DNA of 64,000 bases, from assembly GCA_905182645.1 (NCBI GenBank), contig CAJJCJ010000001.1, positions 109,764-173,763 of the forward strand, read 5' to 3'. Shown here piece after piece: positions 8,082-16,934 of the stretch. The position numbers were made by a program, and so were the translations under genes. Under the pieces are notes generated by a model, which did not search any database, was not told the DNA's origin, and saw only the letters and a list, made by a program, of their open reading frames with translations. Position 1 is the stretch's first letter. Every line of letters begins with the position of its first letter. Source of the DNA: an uncultured Sulfitobacter sp. GTDB taxonomy: Bacteria > Pseudomonadota > Alphaproteobacteria > Rhodobacterales > Rhodobacteraceae.

Positions 8082-9503
8082 ATGGACCTTTTCGACGACG
8101 ACCCCGCTGGCGACAACGCGCCCGAGTTTTCCGTGTCCGATATTTCGGGTGCGGTGAAAAAGGCGATTGAAGGCGGATTTTCCCACGTTCGTGTGCGCGG
8201 CGAAGTGGGGCGTGTGTCGCGACCTGCGTCTGGCCACATTTATATGGACCTGAAAGACGAGCGATCCGTGTTGGCTGGCGTCATCTGGAAAGGCCGCGCA
8301 GCCGCGCTTACGACCCGCCCCGAAGAGGGGATGGAGGTGGTCGCAACCGGTAAGTTGACCACGTTCCCTGGTCAGTCGAAATATCAGATGGTGATCGAAA
8401 GCGTGGTGCCTGCGGGCGCTGGTGCGTTGATGGCGATGCTAGAAAAACGCAAGGCGCAGCTGGCGTCTGAGGGGCTGTTTGCACCTGAGCGTAAGAAAGA
8501 ACTGCCGTATTTGCCCGAGATTATTGGCGTTGTGACGTCGCCGTCTGGCGCCGTTATCCGCGATATTTTGCATCGCTTACGCGACCGGTTCCCGCGCAAA
8601 GTGTTGATCTGGCCTGTCGCCGTGCAAGGACAGCGTTGTGCGCCGGAGGTTGCGAATGCTATCCGTGGGTTTAATGCGATGACCGCTGGCGGGGCATTGC
8701 CACGCCCTGATTTGATCATAGTGGCGCGTGGTGGTGGATCGCTTGAGGACCTTTGGGGCTTTAACGAAGAAATCGTGGCCCGCGCTGCTGCGGCGTCAGA
8801 TATCCCGCTGATTTCGGCTGTTGGGCACGAAACTGATACGACGCTGATTGATTTTGTATCCGATATGCGCGCCCCGACGCCGACTGCTGCAGCAGAAATG
8901 GCCGTGCCTGTGCGCATGGAATTGATGGCTTGGGTGGATCAGCAAGGTGCGCGGCTTAGCCAATCGCTAAGCAATGGATTGACCCAGCGCGTTCAGCGTC
9001 TTCGCGATTTGTCGCGTGGGTTACCAAGCAAGGATAGCTTGCTGGACGGGCCACGTCAGCGGTTTGATACCGTTGCGGACCGGTTTCCTATCGCATTGCG
9101 CCGCGCGATCGCAACCAAACAATTGACCCTGTCGGATGCGTCCGGTCCACTGCGCCCGAGCATTTTGAGAGCACGAGTTACGCGTGCAAAGGACAAGCTA
9201 GACAACGCATCACGGGGTTTGCGAACCGATGTGATTGCACGCGATGTCGTGCGCAAACGCGAGCGACTTGATGCGGTTATGGCGCGGCTTTCCGCACGGG
9301 CGCAAAGTGATCAGACTGCCCGCGCGGCGCGGCTGGCGTCATTGGACCGTCTGCGTGAAACGCTTGGCTATGTCGAAACGCTAAAGCGCGGTTATGCTGT
9401 CGTGCGTGGTGATGGTGCTGTTGTTACGGCGACAGCAGGGGCCAAAGCAGCGAGGTCAATTGAGATCGAATTTGCAGACGGGCGCGTGACCTTAGGATCC
9501 TAG
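8082..9503 (+). CDS. xseA: Exodeoxyribonuclease VII large subunit
   Basis: A 473-residue protein with an N-terminal OB-fold (ISGAVKKAIEGGFSHVRVRGEVGRVSRPASGH) and the conserved catalytic domain (GVVTSPSGAVIRDILHRLRDRFP, ARGGGSLEDLWGFNEE, SAVGHETDTTLIDFVSD). The helical C-terminal part carries the family's LKRGYAVVR block. The enzyme degrades single-stranded DNA in both directions together with XseB, which is not in this window. Its 3' end overlaps the convergent small secreted protein gene by 12 bp. Confidence 0.95.
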   Translation: MDLFDDDPAGDNAPEFSVSDISGAVKKAIEGGFSHVRVRGEVGRVSRPASGHIYMDLKDERSVLAGVIWKGRAAALTTRPEEGMEVVATGKLTTFPGQSKYQMVIESVVPAGAGALMAMLEKRKAQLASEGLFAPERKKELPYLPEIIGVVTSPSGAVIRDILHRLRDRFPRKVLIWPVAVQGQRCAPEVANAIRGFNAMTAGGALPRPDLIIVARGGGSLEDLWGFNEEIVARAAAASDIPLISAVGHETDTTLIDFVSDMRAPTPTAAAEMAVPVRMELMAWVDQQGARLSQSLSNGLTQRVQRLRDLSRGLPSKDSLLDGPRQRFDTVADRFPIALRRAIATKQLTLSDASGPLRPSILRARVTRAKDKLDNASRGLRTDVIARDVVRKRERLDAVMARLSARAQSDQTARAARLASLDRLRETLGYVETLKRGYAVVRGDGAVVTATAGAKAARSIEIEFADGRVTLGS

Positions 9504-9881
9504 GTTTGGGCCGGGGCAAATTAGCGGCTCAGCGCTGTTTTGCGCTTCATAAAGGACGGATGTGTTTGGGCGGTTCATGAAAACTGCGCGCAGGCCGTTA
9601 GGCTCGTCATAGAATTCCCAACACTTGGGGGCGGGGTCAAAGTCGTAGCGAAAGCAGATGCTTCCCTTGCTTTCATACCAGACACCGTTGCTGCATTCGC
9701 CATCCAGAAATGACCAAATGACGCGCTGATTGTCTTGGTATTGCTCAATGCCATAAGCTGCGTCGCCGGCCACGCCAAACGTCAGGGTTTTACCTTTGGT
9801 GTAGGTATCAAATTCGGCGGCAGTCATGGCATTTTCTGCAAATGCAGGGGCGGCCAAGAAAAGTAAGATCAGATATTTCAT
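9492..9881 (-). CDS. Small secreted protein of unknown function
   Basis: About 129 residues, starting at ATG 9881, where a clear signal peptide begins (MKYLILLFLAAPAFAENAM); the frame extends upstream to 9944 without it. The mature part has four cysteines (DGECSNG, GSICFRY, PKCWEF, LICPGP) that could form two disulfides, and a tryptophan/tyrosine-rich core. I do not recognise a named function. It lies 48 bp downstream of the AlkB-type gene on the same strand, and its end overlaps the xseA end by 12 bp. Confidence 0.7.
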   Translation of the reverse strand: MKYLILLFLAAPAFAENAMTAAEFDTYTKGKTLTFGVAGDAAYGIEQYQDNQRVIWSFLDGECSNGVWYESKGSICFRYDFDPAPKCWEFYDEPNGLRAVFMNRPNTSVLYEAQNSAEPLICPGPNLGS

Positions 9882-9928
9882 TTGGTTAGACTGCCAAGTT
9901 TCGGCGGACCTGGCTAGTGGTGACCTTG

Positions 9929-10960
9929 TCATTTGACTGACCACTGCGCTGCGAGCGGGTCCATGATTTTGCGCCAGCTACGCGGTGCGAGTGCCAGACA
10001 AGCCATCACAGGCAAAGAACGCGGTAGCATTGGACAATCTTCTGGGATGATCAGCGTGTTGTAGGGCAGCGACGGGTGCGCATGGTGGTCTGAATGTCGC
10101 GGCGCGTTCAGCATGATGGCGGATGAAAGCCGATGCGGGCTATTCCAGCTATGGCGAGTACTGACGGGTTCATATTTGCCATCAATCTTTGAACGCATCA
10201 GTCCGTAGTGTTGGATGTAGTCTGATAGTAATAGTTGCGAGGTGCTAAATGTCGCGAGGGCCACATAGATCGCGGCGCCAATCGGTCCGCCAATGGACCA
10301 TGCCAATGCAACGAAACCCGCGGCGCCTCCGACGTAGGTCACATAGGGGTGACGATAGGTGGGGGCATCAACGCGCCGTTGGCGTTCGGTTTCGGCGGCG
10401 AGCCCTTTGCGGAATGATCCGCGCCAAGCGCGTGCAGCAAACTTGTAATAGCTTTCGCCGCTCCGCGATGTTGACGGGTCCGATGGGGTGGCCACATAGC
10501 GGTGATGCACAAGCACATGCGCAGATGTGTGATGCCCAAAAAGCAAAGAAATGTAGACCCATTTCCCTAAACGGTGCAATCTACGCCCGCCGCGATGTAT
10601 CAGTTCATGCGCGTTGGAATTGCTGATTTGTCCAAAGAAAAATCCAGCAGCGATGAAAATGCCAATTTTCGCGATGATACTACTATTTCCGTTTGCGAGC
10701 GCGTTAACCACCAGCGCAAGTAGCCCAAAGTGAAGCACGCCAAGGCTAACCGACAAAACCATTGCGGCGGGGAATTCGCTGTCTTTTGTCGGCGGCGTAA
10801 CGTGGTGTACGATTTCATCCAGACACGCCGTCAATACCGTAAGGTAAATCAGGCTCGCCAAAATCCAAAGTCCGCCCAAAGTTGCAGCCGCACAAATAAG
10901 TGCGACTGGGATCAACGTGGCGAGTGTGAATAGACGCATTGGTGTCAGGAAACGGATCAT
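9929..10960 (-). CDS. alkB: AlkB-type alkane 1-monooxygenase
   Basis: A 343-residue integral membrane di-iron hydroxylase. All histidine boxes are present: HELIHR, a box equivalent to EHxxGHHxxVAT (here SAHVLVHHRYVATPSDPS), and RHSDHHAHP. Several hydrophobic segments lie before the first box and between boxes. AlkB enzymes hydroxylate medium-chain alkanes or alkyl groups with rubredoxin as electron donor; none is encoded nearby. It is shorter than the roughly 400-residue Pseudomonas enzyme, and the second box starts SAH where relatives have EH, so activity on alkanes is likely but not certain. It is divergent from ftsY. Confidence 0.83.
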   Translation of the reverse strand: MIRFLTPMRLFTLATLIPVALICAAATLGGLWILASLIYLTVLTACLDEIVHHVTPPTKDSEFPAAMVLSVSLGVLHFGLLALVVNALANGNSSIIAKIGIFIAAGFFFGQISNSNAHELIHRGGRRLHRLGKWVYISLLFGHHTSAHVLVHHRYVATPSDPSTSRSGESYYKFAARAWRGSFRKGLAAETERQRRVDAPTYRHPYVTYVGGAAGFVALAWSIGGPIGAAIYVALATFSTSQLLLSDYIQHYGLMRSKIDGKYEPVSTRHSWNSPHRLSSAIMLNAPRHSDHHAHPSLPYNTLIIPEDCPMLPRSLPVMACLALAPRSWRKIMDPLAAQWSVK

Positions 10961-11113
10961 TTACACGATGTAGCACGCAATCATTCAAACGTCAGTGCCT
11001 GATCCTGTGACGTGTTGTTTCAGTTATGGACATTCCAACCTTATCGCGCCGCCTCTTTCAATATCGATCAATCGGGACTAAGTGTTTGGAGTTCAGTGTT
11101 TAAAGGCCGCACG

Positions 11114-12352
11114 ATGTCGTTTTTCAAAAAACTCAAAGACCGGATGCTTCGGTCTTCTTCCAAAATTGACGAAGGTTTGGACGCGATTGTCAGTGATGGT
11201 GGGGCGCCCGCGCCCGAATATATTGACGTCCCCGCGGTTGAAGCTGAGCCCGTCAGTGTTGAGCCCGTTCATACGGACGCCATTCCAGAGCCCCCTGAGG
11301 TCAATTTGACATCAGAGCCGGCCGCTTTGGAACCGGAACCTGTTGTCGAAGAACCAATCCCAGAGGTTGCCGAACCCGCGCCTGTCGTCGCCCCGCGTGC
11401 TGCGGTGGTCGCGCCGATGACGACGCTAGAGCCGTCCCCGCTTGAGATTGACCCAGCGCCTGTGAAAACGGGTCTTTTGGGTCGATTGATGGGCCGAGGA
11501 GGCGAAAGTATTGTCTTGCGTCGCGCACTTGACGACGAGATGGTCGAACAGCTTGAAGAGCTACTTATTTCGACCGATATGGGCGTGGACACGGCCCTGC
11601 GGGTCACCGCGAATATGGCCGAAGGGCGGATGGGCAAGAAGCTATCTACCGATGAGATCAAGGCTTTGATGGCCGCTGAAATCGCGCGTATTATGGAACC
11701 CGTCGCCCGCCCGATGCCGCTTTATGCCAAAAAACCGCAGGTTGTGCTGGTGGTCGGCGTCAATGGATCGGGTAAGACAACGACGATTGGCAAACTTGCG
11801 AGCCAGTTTAAGGCTGCTGGAAAAACGGTTGTGATCGCGGCTGGTGACACATTCCGAGCTGCCGCGGTTGAACAGCTTCAAGTTTGGGGGGACCGCGCAG
11901 GTGTTCCGGTTTTGACGGCACCTGAGGGGTCCGATCCGGCAAGTTTAGCATATGATGCGATGGAACAGGCGCACCGCGATGGTGTGGATTTGTTGATGAT
12001 CGACACGGCTGGTCGGTTGCAAAACCGCGCTGATTTGATGGAAGAATTGACCAAAATTGTGCGTGTTATCCGCAAGAAAGATCCCGATGCGCCGCACAAT
12101 ACACTGTTGGTTTTGGATGCAACGACGGGGCAAAATGCGATCCAACAGGTTAAGGTTTTCCAAGAGCTTTCGGATGTATCCGGCCTCGTGATGACGAAAC
12201 TAGACGGCACTGCAAAAGGCGGTGTGCTTGTTGCACTGGCTGATAAGTTCGGACTGCCTATCCATGCGATTGGCGTTGGTGAACAGATTGATGATCTTGC
12301 CCCGTTTGATCCTGAAGATTTCGCAAATGCGCTTGTCGGACGTGATGTCTAG
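11114..12352 (+). CDS. ftsY: Signal recognition particle receptor FtsY
   Basis: A 412-residue protein. The start is ATG 11114 (MSFFKKLKDRM), an amphipathic membrane-binding start; the frame opens at 11012 without support. Residues of about 25-120 form the acidic, Glu/Pro-rich A domain typical of FtsY, followed by the NG domain with GTPase motif G1 (GVNGSGKTTTIGKLA), DTFRAAAVEQL, DTAGRLQN and TKLDGTAKGG. It binds SRP at the inner membrane for co-translational insertion. The EamA transporter gene follows after 14 bp. Confidence 0.96.
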   Translation: MSFFKKLKDRMLRSSSKIDEGLDAIVSDGGAPAPEYIDVPAVEAEPVSVEPVHTDAIPEPPEVNLTSEPAALEPEPVVEEPIPEVAEPAPVVAPRAAVVAPMTTLEPSPLEIDPAPVKTGLLGRLMGRGGESIVLRRALDDEMVEQLEELLISTDMGVDTALRVTANMAEGRMGKKLSTDEIKALMAAEIARIMEPVARPMPLYAKKPQVVLVVGVNGSGKTTTIGKLASQFKAAGKTVVIAAGDTFRAAAVEQLQVWGDRAGVPVLTAPEGSDPASLAYDAMEQAHRDGVDLLMIDTAGRLQNRADLMEELTKIVRVIRKKDPDAPHNTLLVLDATTGQNAIQQVKVFQELSDVSGLVMTKLDGTAKGGVLVALADKFGLPIHAIGVGEQIDDLAPFDPEDFANALVGRDV

Positions 12353-12366
12353 CAGCGACCGTTCTT

Positions 12367-13269
12367 GTGGGTGATTGGATTGTTCAACTTGCGGGGACAC
12401 CGCAAGGGGCCCAGCTAGCCACAGCGCTGGCGTTGATGTCTGCTGTTGCGCACGCTGCATTTGGTGCGCTGCAAAAGGGGCGGTATGACCCCTGGCTAAC
12501 GCGCGGTGCGATTGACGGTTGGCTTGCCGTGATTTCTGCGCCTGTGGCTTTGTTTTTGGTGCCTTGGCCCAATGCATTCACCGCATGGATGTTGGCCGGT
12601 GCGGTGGTGATCCATTTCATATATAAGCTGACGATGGCGCTGGCGTATGAAAAGGCGGCCTATACGGTGGTATATCCGGTTGTACGCGGGACTGGTCCAT
12701 TGGTGACTGTGATTGCGGCATCTGCGATTTTTGGCGAGCATTTTACGGTTGTTCAATGGATGGGGGTTGCCTGCTTGTCGGGCGGGATTTTGTTGCTCGC
12801 GCTGCGAAATTTGTCCGAAGAAACCATCGATAGGGCTGCGCTGAAAACTGGACTGGCATGGGCGGCTCTCGGCGGCGTGACCGTTGCGATTTATACGACT
12901 TGGGACGCGTATGGTATTCGGTCCAGCCTGAACCCGTTTACGTTTTTGGCATGGTTTTTCTTTGTGACAGCGCTCGACTTTCCAATAATCGCTGTAGTCC
13001 GCTATCGCGGGATGTTGACCAAGCCTGATCTTGGGCCGCTGATGTGGCGCGGATTTGCCGGCGCGTTTATCGCCTGGATTAGCTTTGGTGGTGTCATGCT
13101 TGCGACCCGTCTTGATAAAGTTGGCGAGGCGGCGGTGCTTCGAGAGACATCAACTGTCTTTGCAGCCCTGATCGGATGGTTTATTTTGGGCGAAAAAGTG
13201 GGGCCGCGCCGGTTATTTTTGATGGCATTGGTTGCACTTGGTGCCGTGATCGTTGAAATGGGCGGATGA
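12367..13269 (+). CDS. EamA/DMT family membrane transporter
   Basis: A 300-residue protein with about ten hydrophobic segments in two EamA-type halves; the conserved block VYPVVRGTGPLVTVIAA is typical of the drug/metabolite transporter superfamily. The start used is GTG 12367, 14 bp after ftsY. Substrates of this family range from amino acids to metabolites and cannot be told from sequence. It precedes yciB with a short overlap region, so ftsY, this gene and yciB probably share a transcript. Confidence 0.82.
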   Translation: MGDWIVQLAGTPQGAQLATALALMSAVAHAAFGALQKGRYDPWLTRGAIDGWLAVISAPVALFLVPWPNAFTAWMLAGAVVIHFIYKLTMALAYEKAAYTVVYPVVRGTGPLVTVIAASAIFGEHFTVVQWMGVACLSGGILLLALRNLSEETIDRAALKTGLAWAALGGVTVAIYTTWDAYGIRSSLNPFTFLAWFFFVTALDFPIIAVVRYRGMLTKPDLGPLMWRGFAGAFIAWISFGGVMLATRLDKVGEAAVLRETSTVFAALIGWFILGEKVGPRRLFLMALVALGAVIVEMGG

Positions 13270-13280
13270 AGGAGACCTTG

Positions 13281-13883
13281 ATGGCTGAAAAACAGATTAA
13301 CCCAATTCTAAAACAGGTGCTGGAGCTTGGCCCGACATTGGTATTTTTCCTGATCTACCTGCGGATTAAGGATGACGTGTTTACGATTGCTGGTACTGAA
13401 TATTCTGGTTTCATCGTTGCAACGCTTGTGTTCGTGCCGATCTTGTTTGTGTCGATGGGTATCCTTTGGCAGTTGACCGGTAAACTTAGCCGAATGCAGG
13501 TTTTTACCGCGTTTATGGTGATCTTTTTTGGTGGGCTCACCGCGTGGTTTAATGATGAGCGATTTTTCAAGATGAAGACTAGCATCGTGTACGGATGCTT
13601 TGCTGCCATTTTGGGTTTTGGTCTGCTACGTGGGCGCAGTTATTTGCGGTACATCATGGAAGATTTCCTACCGATGCAGCAGGAAGGTTGGATGATTTTG
13701 ACCCATCGTCTGACGTTTATGTTCTTGGGCTTAGCCGTCGCCAATGAACTGATTTGGCGCACGCAATCCACGGATCTGTGGGTGAAACTGGAAACGTTTG
13801 CTTTTCCTGCAGTGCTGTTCTTGTTCTTGTGGTTGCAGATTGTCGCGCTTCAGAAATACTTGATTGAACCAGATCACGGCTAA
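13281..13883 (+). CDS. yciB: Inner membrane septation protein YciB (IspZ)
   Basis: A 200-residue integral membrane protein of the YciB/IspZ family. The start is ATG 13281, because AAGGAG lies 6 bp upstream; the in-frame ATG 13266 lies within the previous gene's end. Family blocks visible are ILELGP-type N-terminus (LELGPTLVFFLIYL), GGLTAWFNDERFFKMK and FLGLAVANELIWR. In enterobacteria and Shigella it affects septation and cell envelope integrity. Its end overlaps the convergent PilZ gene by 4 bp. Confidence 0.9.
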   Translation: MAEKQINPILKQVLELGPTLVFFLIYLRIKDDVFTIAGTEYSGFIVATLVFVPILFVSMGILWQLTGKLSRMQVFTAFMVIFFGGLTAWFNDERFFKMKTSIVYGCFAAILGFGLLRGRSYLRYIMEDFLPMQQEGWMILTHRLTFMFLGLAVANELIWRTQSTDLWVKLETFAFPAVLFLFLWLQIVALQKYLIEPDHG

Positions 13884-14203
13884 CGCATTTCGGCGTGACC
13901 TGTGGAGTTGTGGCGCATCCCGCGATGTCCAGATTGTTTATACCTTAACGAATCTACCTGCGCGATTGTCAGGCACGGACGGAACGTGACACCACATCGA
14001 CCTCCTGCCGCCCACTGAACAACACCTGATACTTTATTGTTTAGGAACGAAATTTCAATTTTTTGCCCGCGTGCAAGAGGTGCTGATGTTGCCATGAGCG
14101 CCCCAGTTTCGTTCACATCGTTGATCACCGCCTTGGCTGGACCAAAGGGTGTTCTCATCGTGGTCGGAAACTCGGTACGGTAGCGGTGCGGGCGATATTG
14201 CAT
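13880..14203 (-). CDS. PilZ domain protein
   Basis: A 107-residue protein that is mainly one PilZ domain. The arginine-rich start (RPHRYRTEF) and the following NDVNETGALM segment correspond to the RxxxR and D/NxSxxG motifs used to bind cyclic di-GMP; here the second motif has NET in place of NxS, so binding is probable but not assured. The C-terminal part has GVVQWAAGGRCGVTF, the usual PilZ beta-barrel strand. Likely a small c-di-GMP effector; its target is unknown. Confidence 0.75.
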   Translation of the reverse strand: MQYRPHRYRTEFPTTMRTPFGPAKAVINDVNETGALMATSAPLARGQKIEISFLNNKVSGVVQWAAGGRCGVTFRPCLTIAQVDSLRYKQSGHRGMRHNSTGHAEMR

Positions 14204-14313
14204 TGGGTTACTTTCGTTGGGGACAGTGCGACTAGATCACCAAATATTTAAGGTTCTGTTACGGTCCAATAACCGCTTTGCTTGACGCTGCACTGCAGCA
14301 GGTCTAGGACAGG

Positions 14314-14371
14314 GGCGTGGCGATTTGTTACCGGATTGCGGGCCACGTTAAATATGCCGCTAAAAAGGGTC
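14314..14371 (+). promoter_or_regulatory. SAM-II riboswitch (metZ leader)
   Basis: The leader matches the conserved core of the alphaproteobacterial SAM-II (metA-type) aptamer: GTGGCGATTTGTTACCGGAT, then TTGCGGGCCACGTTAAATA, then TGCCGCTAAAAAGGG. The P1 strand GTGGC (14317-14321) pairs with GCCAC (14342-14346), and the pseudoknot region GCTAAAAAGGG ends near 14369. S-adenosylmethionine binding should turn down the sulfhydrylase gene that starts 80 bp downstream. Confidence 0.9.
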
Positions 14372-14384
14372 ACGGGCGTTGCAG

Positions 14385-14417
14385 CCTCGATACCTTTGAT
14401 CGGTGTCGGGGTTTTTT
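14385..14417 (+). terminator. Rho-independent terminator inside the metZ leader
   Basis: A 10-bp stem CCTCGATACC (14385-14394) pairs with GGTGTCGGGG (14402-14411), two of the pairs being G:T; the loop is TTTGATC, and six T follow directly. It lies between the SAM-II aptamer and the metZ start, so the riboswitch may act by transcription termination. Confidence 0.8.
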
Positions 14418-14448
14418 GTTGGCCGATTGCCAACTGGAGAATAAGATA

Positions 14449-15627
14449 ATGACTACTTGGAGCAAGCGCACCAAAGCCGTCCACACAGGCACCCGCCGCA
14501 GCCAATATGGCGAGGTATCAGAAGCGATATTCCTGACCCAAGGCTTTGTCTATGAAACCGCAGAGGCTGCAGAGGCCCGTTTTATCAAAGCGGGGACCGA
14601 CGAATTTATTTATGCGCGTTACGGCAACCCGACTGTGCGCATGTTCGAAGACCGCTTGGCAGAGATGCTGGGGTATGAGGACTGTTTTGCGTGTAACTCG
14701 GGTATGGCGGCTGTCAGCGGCGCGTTGATGGCGCTTGTGAAGTCCGGCGATCATATCGTGTCATCGCGCGCGCTGTTTGGGTCTTGTTTGTATGTGCTCG
14801 AAGACGTTTTAGCGCGGTTCGGCGTCGAAATTACGCTTGTTGACGGCATGGACAATGCGGCTTGGGACGCGGCCATTCGCCGTGACACGCGGATTGTTTT
14901 CTTTGAAAGCATTTCGAACCCCACGCTTGAGGTGGTTGATATCCGCCACATCGTCAAAGCGGCCCATGCGGTTGGGGCGTTGGTGTTGGCCGATGATGCG
15001 ATGGCCACGCCGATCTATTCATATGCTTCTGAGTGTGGTGCTGACCTTGCGATTATTTCCACCACAAAACATGTGGACGGGCAGGGCCGTATGTTGGGTG
15101 GTGCGATCTGTGGATCGCGTGATCTGATCCGTGGTCCGATTGAGACTTATGTTAAACACACTGGTGGCGCGATGAACCCGTTTACCGCGTGGACCCATCT
15201 GAAATCATTGGAAACAATCGATTTGCGTGTTCGTGCGCAGGCTGAGGCCACGGCACAGATCGCGACGGCCTTGGCTGGTCACCCTAAATTGACGTCGGTA
15301 CGCTATCCGACCCACGCAGATCATCCGCAGCAGGCGTTGGCTTTGTCCCAATCTGTAGCGGGCGGCACTGTGATAGCATTTGAAGTGGATGGCGGCCGTG
15401 ATGCTTGTTTCAAATTCCTGAATGCGCTTGAGCTGTTTACGATTTCCAACAACTTTGCTGATGCGAAATCCATCGTGACCCATCCTGCAACAACGACACA
15501 CCAGCGGTTGCCGCAGGATCAAAAAGATATGTTGGGTATTTCTATGGGGTTAGTGCGTCTTTCGGTCGGGTTAGAGGATCCTGTTGATCTGATCACCGAC
15601 CTGAAACAGGCGCTTAACGCGATCTGA
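14449..15627 (+). CDS. metZ: O-succinylhomoserine sulfhydrylase
   Basis: A 392-residue PLP enzyme of the Cys/Met metabolism family. The start is ATG 14449, with GGAGA about 9 bp upstream; the open frame before it runs through the riboswitch. The PLP lysine lies in ISTTKHVDGQGRMLGG (about K207), and SRALFGSC plus YARYGNPTVRMFEDRLA are typical of MetZ. It makes homocysteine from O-succinylhomoserine and sulfide. Control by SAM through the SAM-II riboswitch supports this assignment over cystathionine gamma-synthase. Confidence 0.93.
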   Translation: MTTWSKRTKAVHTGTRRSQYGEVSEAIFLTQGFVYETAEAAEARFIKAGTDEFIYARYGNPTVRMFEDRLAEMLGYEDCFACNSGMAAVSGALMALVKSGDHIVSSRALFGSCLYVLEDVLARFGVEITLVDGMDNAAWDAAIRRDTRIVFFESISNPTLEVVDIRHIVKAAHAVGALVLADDAMATPIYSYASECGADLAIISTTKHVDGQGRMLGGAICGSRDLIRGPIETYVKHTGGAMNPFTAWTHLKSLETIDLRVRAQAEATAQIATALAGHPKLTSVRYPTHADHPQQALALSQSVAGGTVIAFEVDGGRDACFKFLNALELFTISNNFADAKSIVTHPATTTHQRLPQDQKDMLGISMGLVRLSVGLEDPVDLITDLKQALNAI

Positions 15628-15711
15628 TTGCGGATTTGACGCAGGTTGTGGCGTTTTTCACCACGCCCTGCGCTGGCTGATCTGGTATGTAGCCCTACAA
15701 GGAGACCGCGT

Positions 15712-16884
15712 ATGACTGATTTACGGGCAACATTGTCACGACTCTATCACGAAAATATTGAAAGTTCTGACGGGGTGCCAAGTGGGGTCCAAGACACTGA
15801 TCTGGACCGTGAGCCAACGCGTGCTGAGGCCGAGGCCGCTTTGGCGGTGCTGCGCCGTTGGGCGATTGATGTAACGCCAGAAGAGGTGTCGACGCTTGAT
15901 CCGTTGGTTAGCCGTCTGATCCCGGGCCAAGAGGTCAGCAATTACCCCGCATTGGCCCGCGCATACCCCGAAGCATTTGAAGTTGATGAGGCCTATAAGG
16001 CGTCGATGCCCGACCTGCAGAACGGCCCAAGCAGCCTGATCCGTGGCACCAAACAGCAAATCCAGCATGTTGGTATCAGCAATTTCCGCCTCCCGATCCG
16101 GTTCCATACCCGTGATGGTGGCGATCTGACGCTTGAGACCTCGGTCACAGGATCGGTCAGTCTTGAGGCCGAGAAAAAGGGCATCAACATGTCCCGCATC
16201 ATGCGTACATTCTATAAGCATGCCGAAGAGACGTTTAGCTTTGAAGTGATTGAACGCGCGCTGGATGCCTATAAATCCGACCTAGAAAGCTTTGACGCGC
16301 GCATTCAGATGCGGTTCTCATTTCCAATGCGCGTGAATAGCCTGCGATCTGGATTGTCTGGCTATCAATATTACGACATCGCGCTGGAGCTGATCGAGGT
16401 CGACGGTGTACGCCGCAAGATCGTGCATTTGGATTATGTGTATTCAAGCACATGCCCGTGTTCGCTTGAATTATCCGAGCATGCCCGCCAGTTTCGTGGC
16501 CAGCTTGCGACGCCGCACAGTCAACGGTCTGTGGCGCGCATGTCGTTGGTCGTTGAAGCCGATCAGCCAATTTTGTGGTTTGAGGATGTGATCGATATGG
16601 CCCGCGCCGCCGTGCCAACCGAAACCCAAGTCATGGTGAAGCGCGAAGATGAACAGGCGTTTGCCGAACTCAACGCCGCCAACCCGATCTTTGTCGAAGA
16701 TGCAGCAAGGCTGTTTTGTGAACAATTGCTAAAAGATCCGCGCGTCGGCGATTTTCGCATTGTTGCCAGCCATCAAGAAAGCCTGCACAGCCACGACGCA
16801 GTGTCGATCCTGACCGAAGGTGCGACTTTTGATGCGGCATCCATTGATCCGCGTATGTTCCAGACGCTGTTCCACACAGGTTAG
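15712..16884 (+). CDS. folE2: GTP cyclohydrolase FolE2 (type IB)
   Basis: A 390-residue GTP cyclohydrolase of the FolE2 type, making dihydroneopterin triphosphate for folate. The start is ATG 15712 with AAGGAG 7 bp upstream. The signature YSSTCPCSLELSEHA holds the active-site cysteine, and FRIVASHQESLHSHDAVSI is the conserved C-terminal block. FolE2 enzymes do not strictly need zinc and in many bacteria are induced under zinc limitation; I see no clear Zur box here. The gene is somewhat longer than usual, with about 60 extra N-terminal residues. Confidence 0.92.
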   Translation: MTDLRATLSRLYHENIESSDGVPSGVQDTDLDREPTRAEAEAALAVLRRWAIDVTPEEVSTLDPLVSRLIPGQEVSNYPALARAYPEAFEVDEAYKASMPDLQNGPSSLIRGTKQQIQHVGISNFRLPIRFHTRDGGDLTLETSVTGSVSLEAEKKGINMSRIMRTFYKHAEETFSFEVIERALDAYKSDLESFDARIQMRFSFPMRVNSLRSGLSGYQYYDIALELIEVDGVRRKIVHLDYVYSSTCPCSLELSEHARQFRGQLATPHSQRSVARMSLVVEADQPILWFEDVIDMARAAVPTETQVMVKREDEQAFAELNAANPIFVEDAARLFCEQLLKDPRVGDFRIVASHQESLHSHDAVSILTEGATFDAASIDPRMFQTLFHTG

Positions 16885-16934
16885 GCGCACGTCGATCCTT
16901 GACATGGATGCAATGGCGGGCCACCCCTTAACGC

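Noticed and set aside
8012..8239. N-terminal extension of purD
   Set aside because: It lies antisense over the start of xseA; the conserved PurD N-terminus begins at 8011.
14248..14505. Minus-strand ORF of 85 codons over the metZ leader
   Set aside because: The region is explained by the SAM-II riboswitch and its terminator; the ORF has no ribosome site or protein-like pattern.
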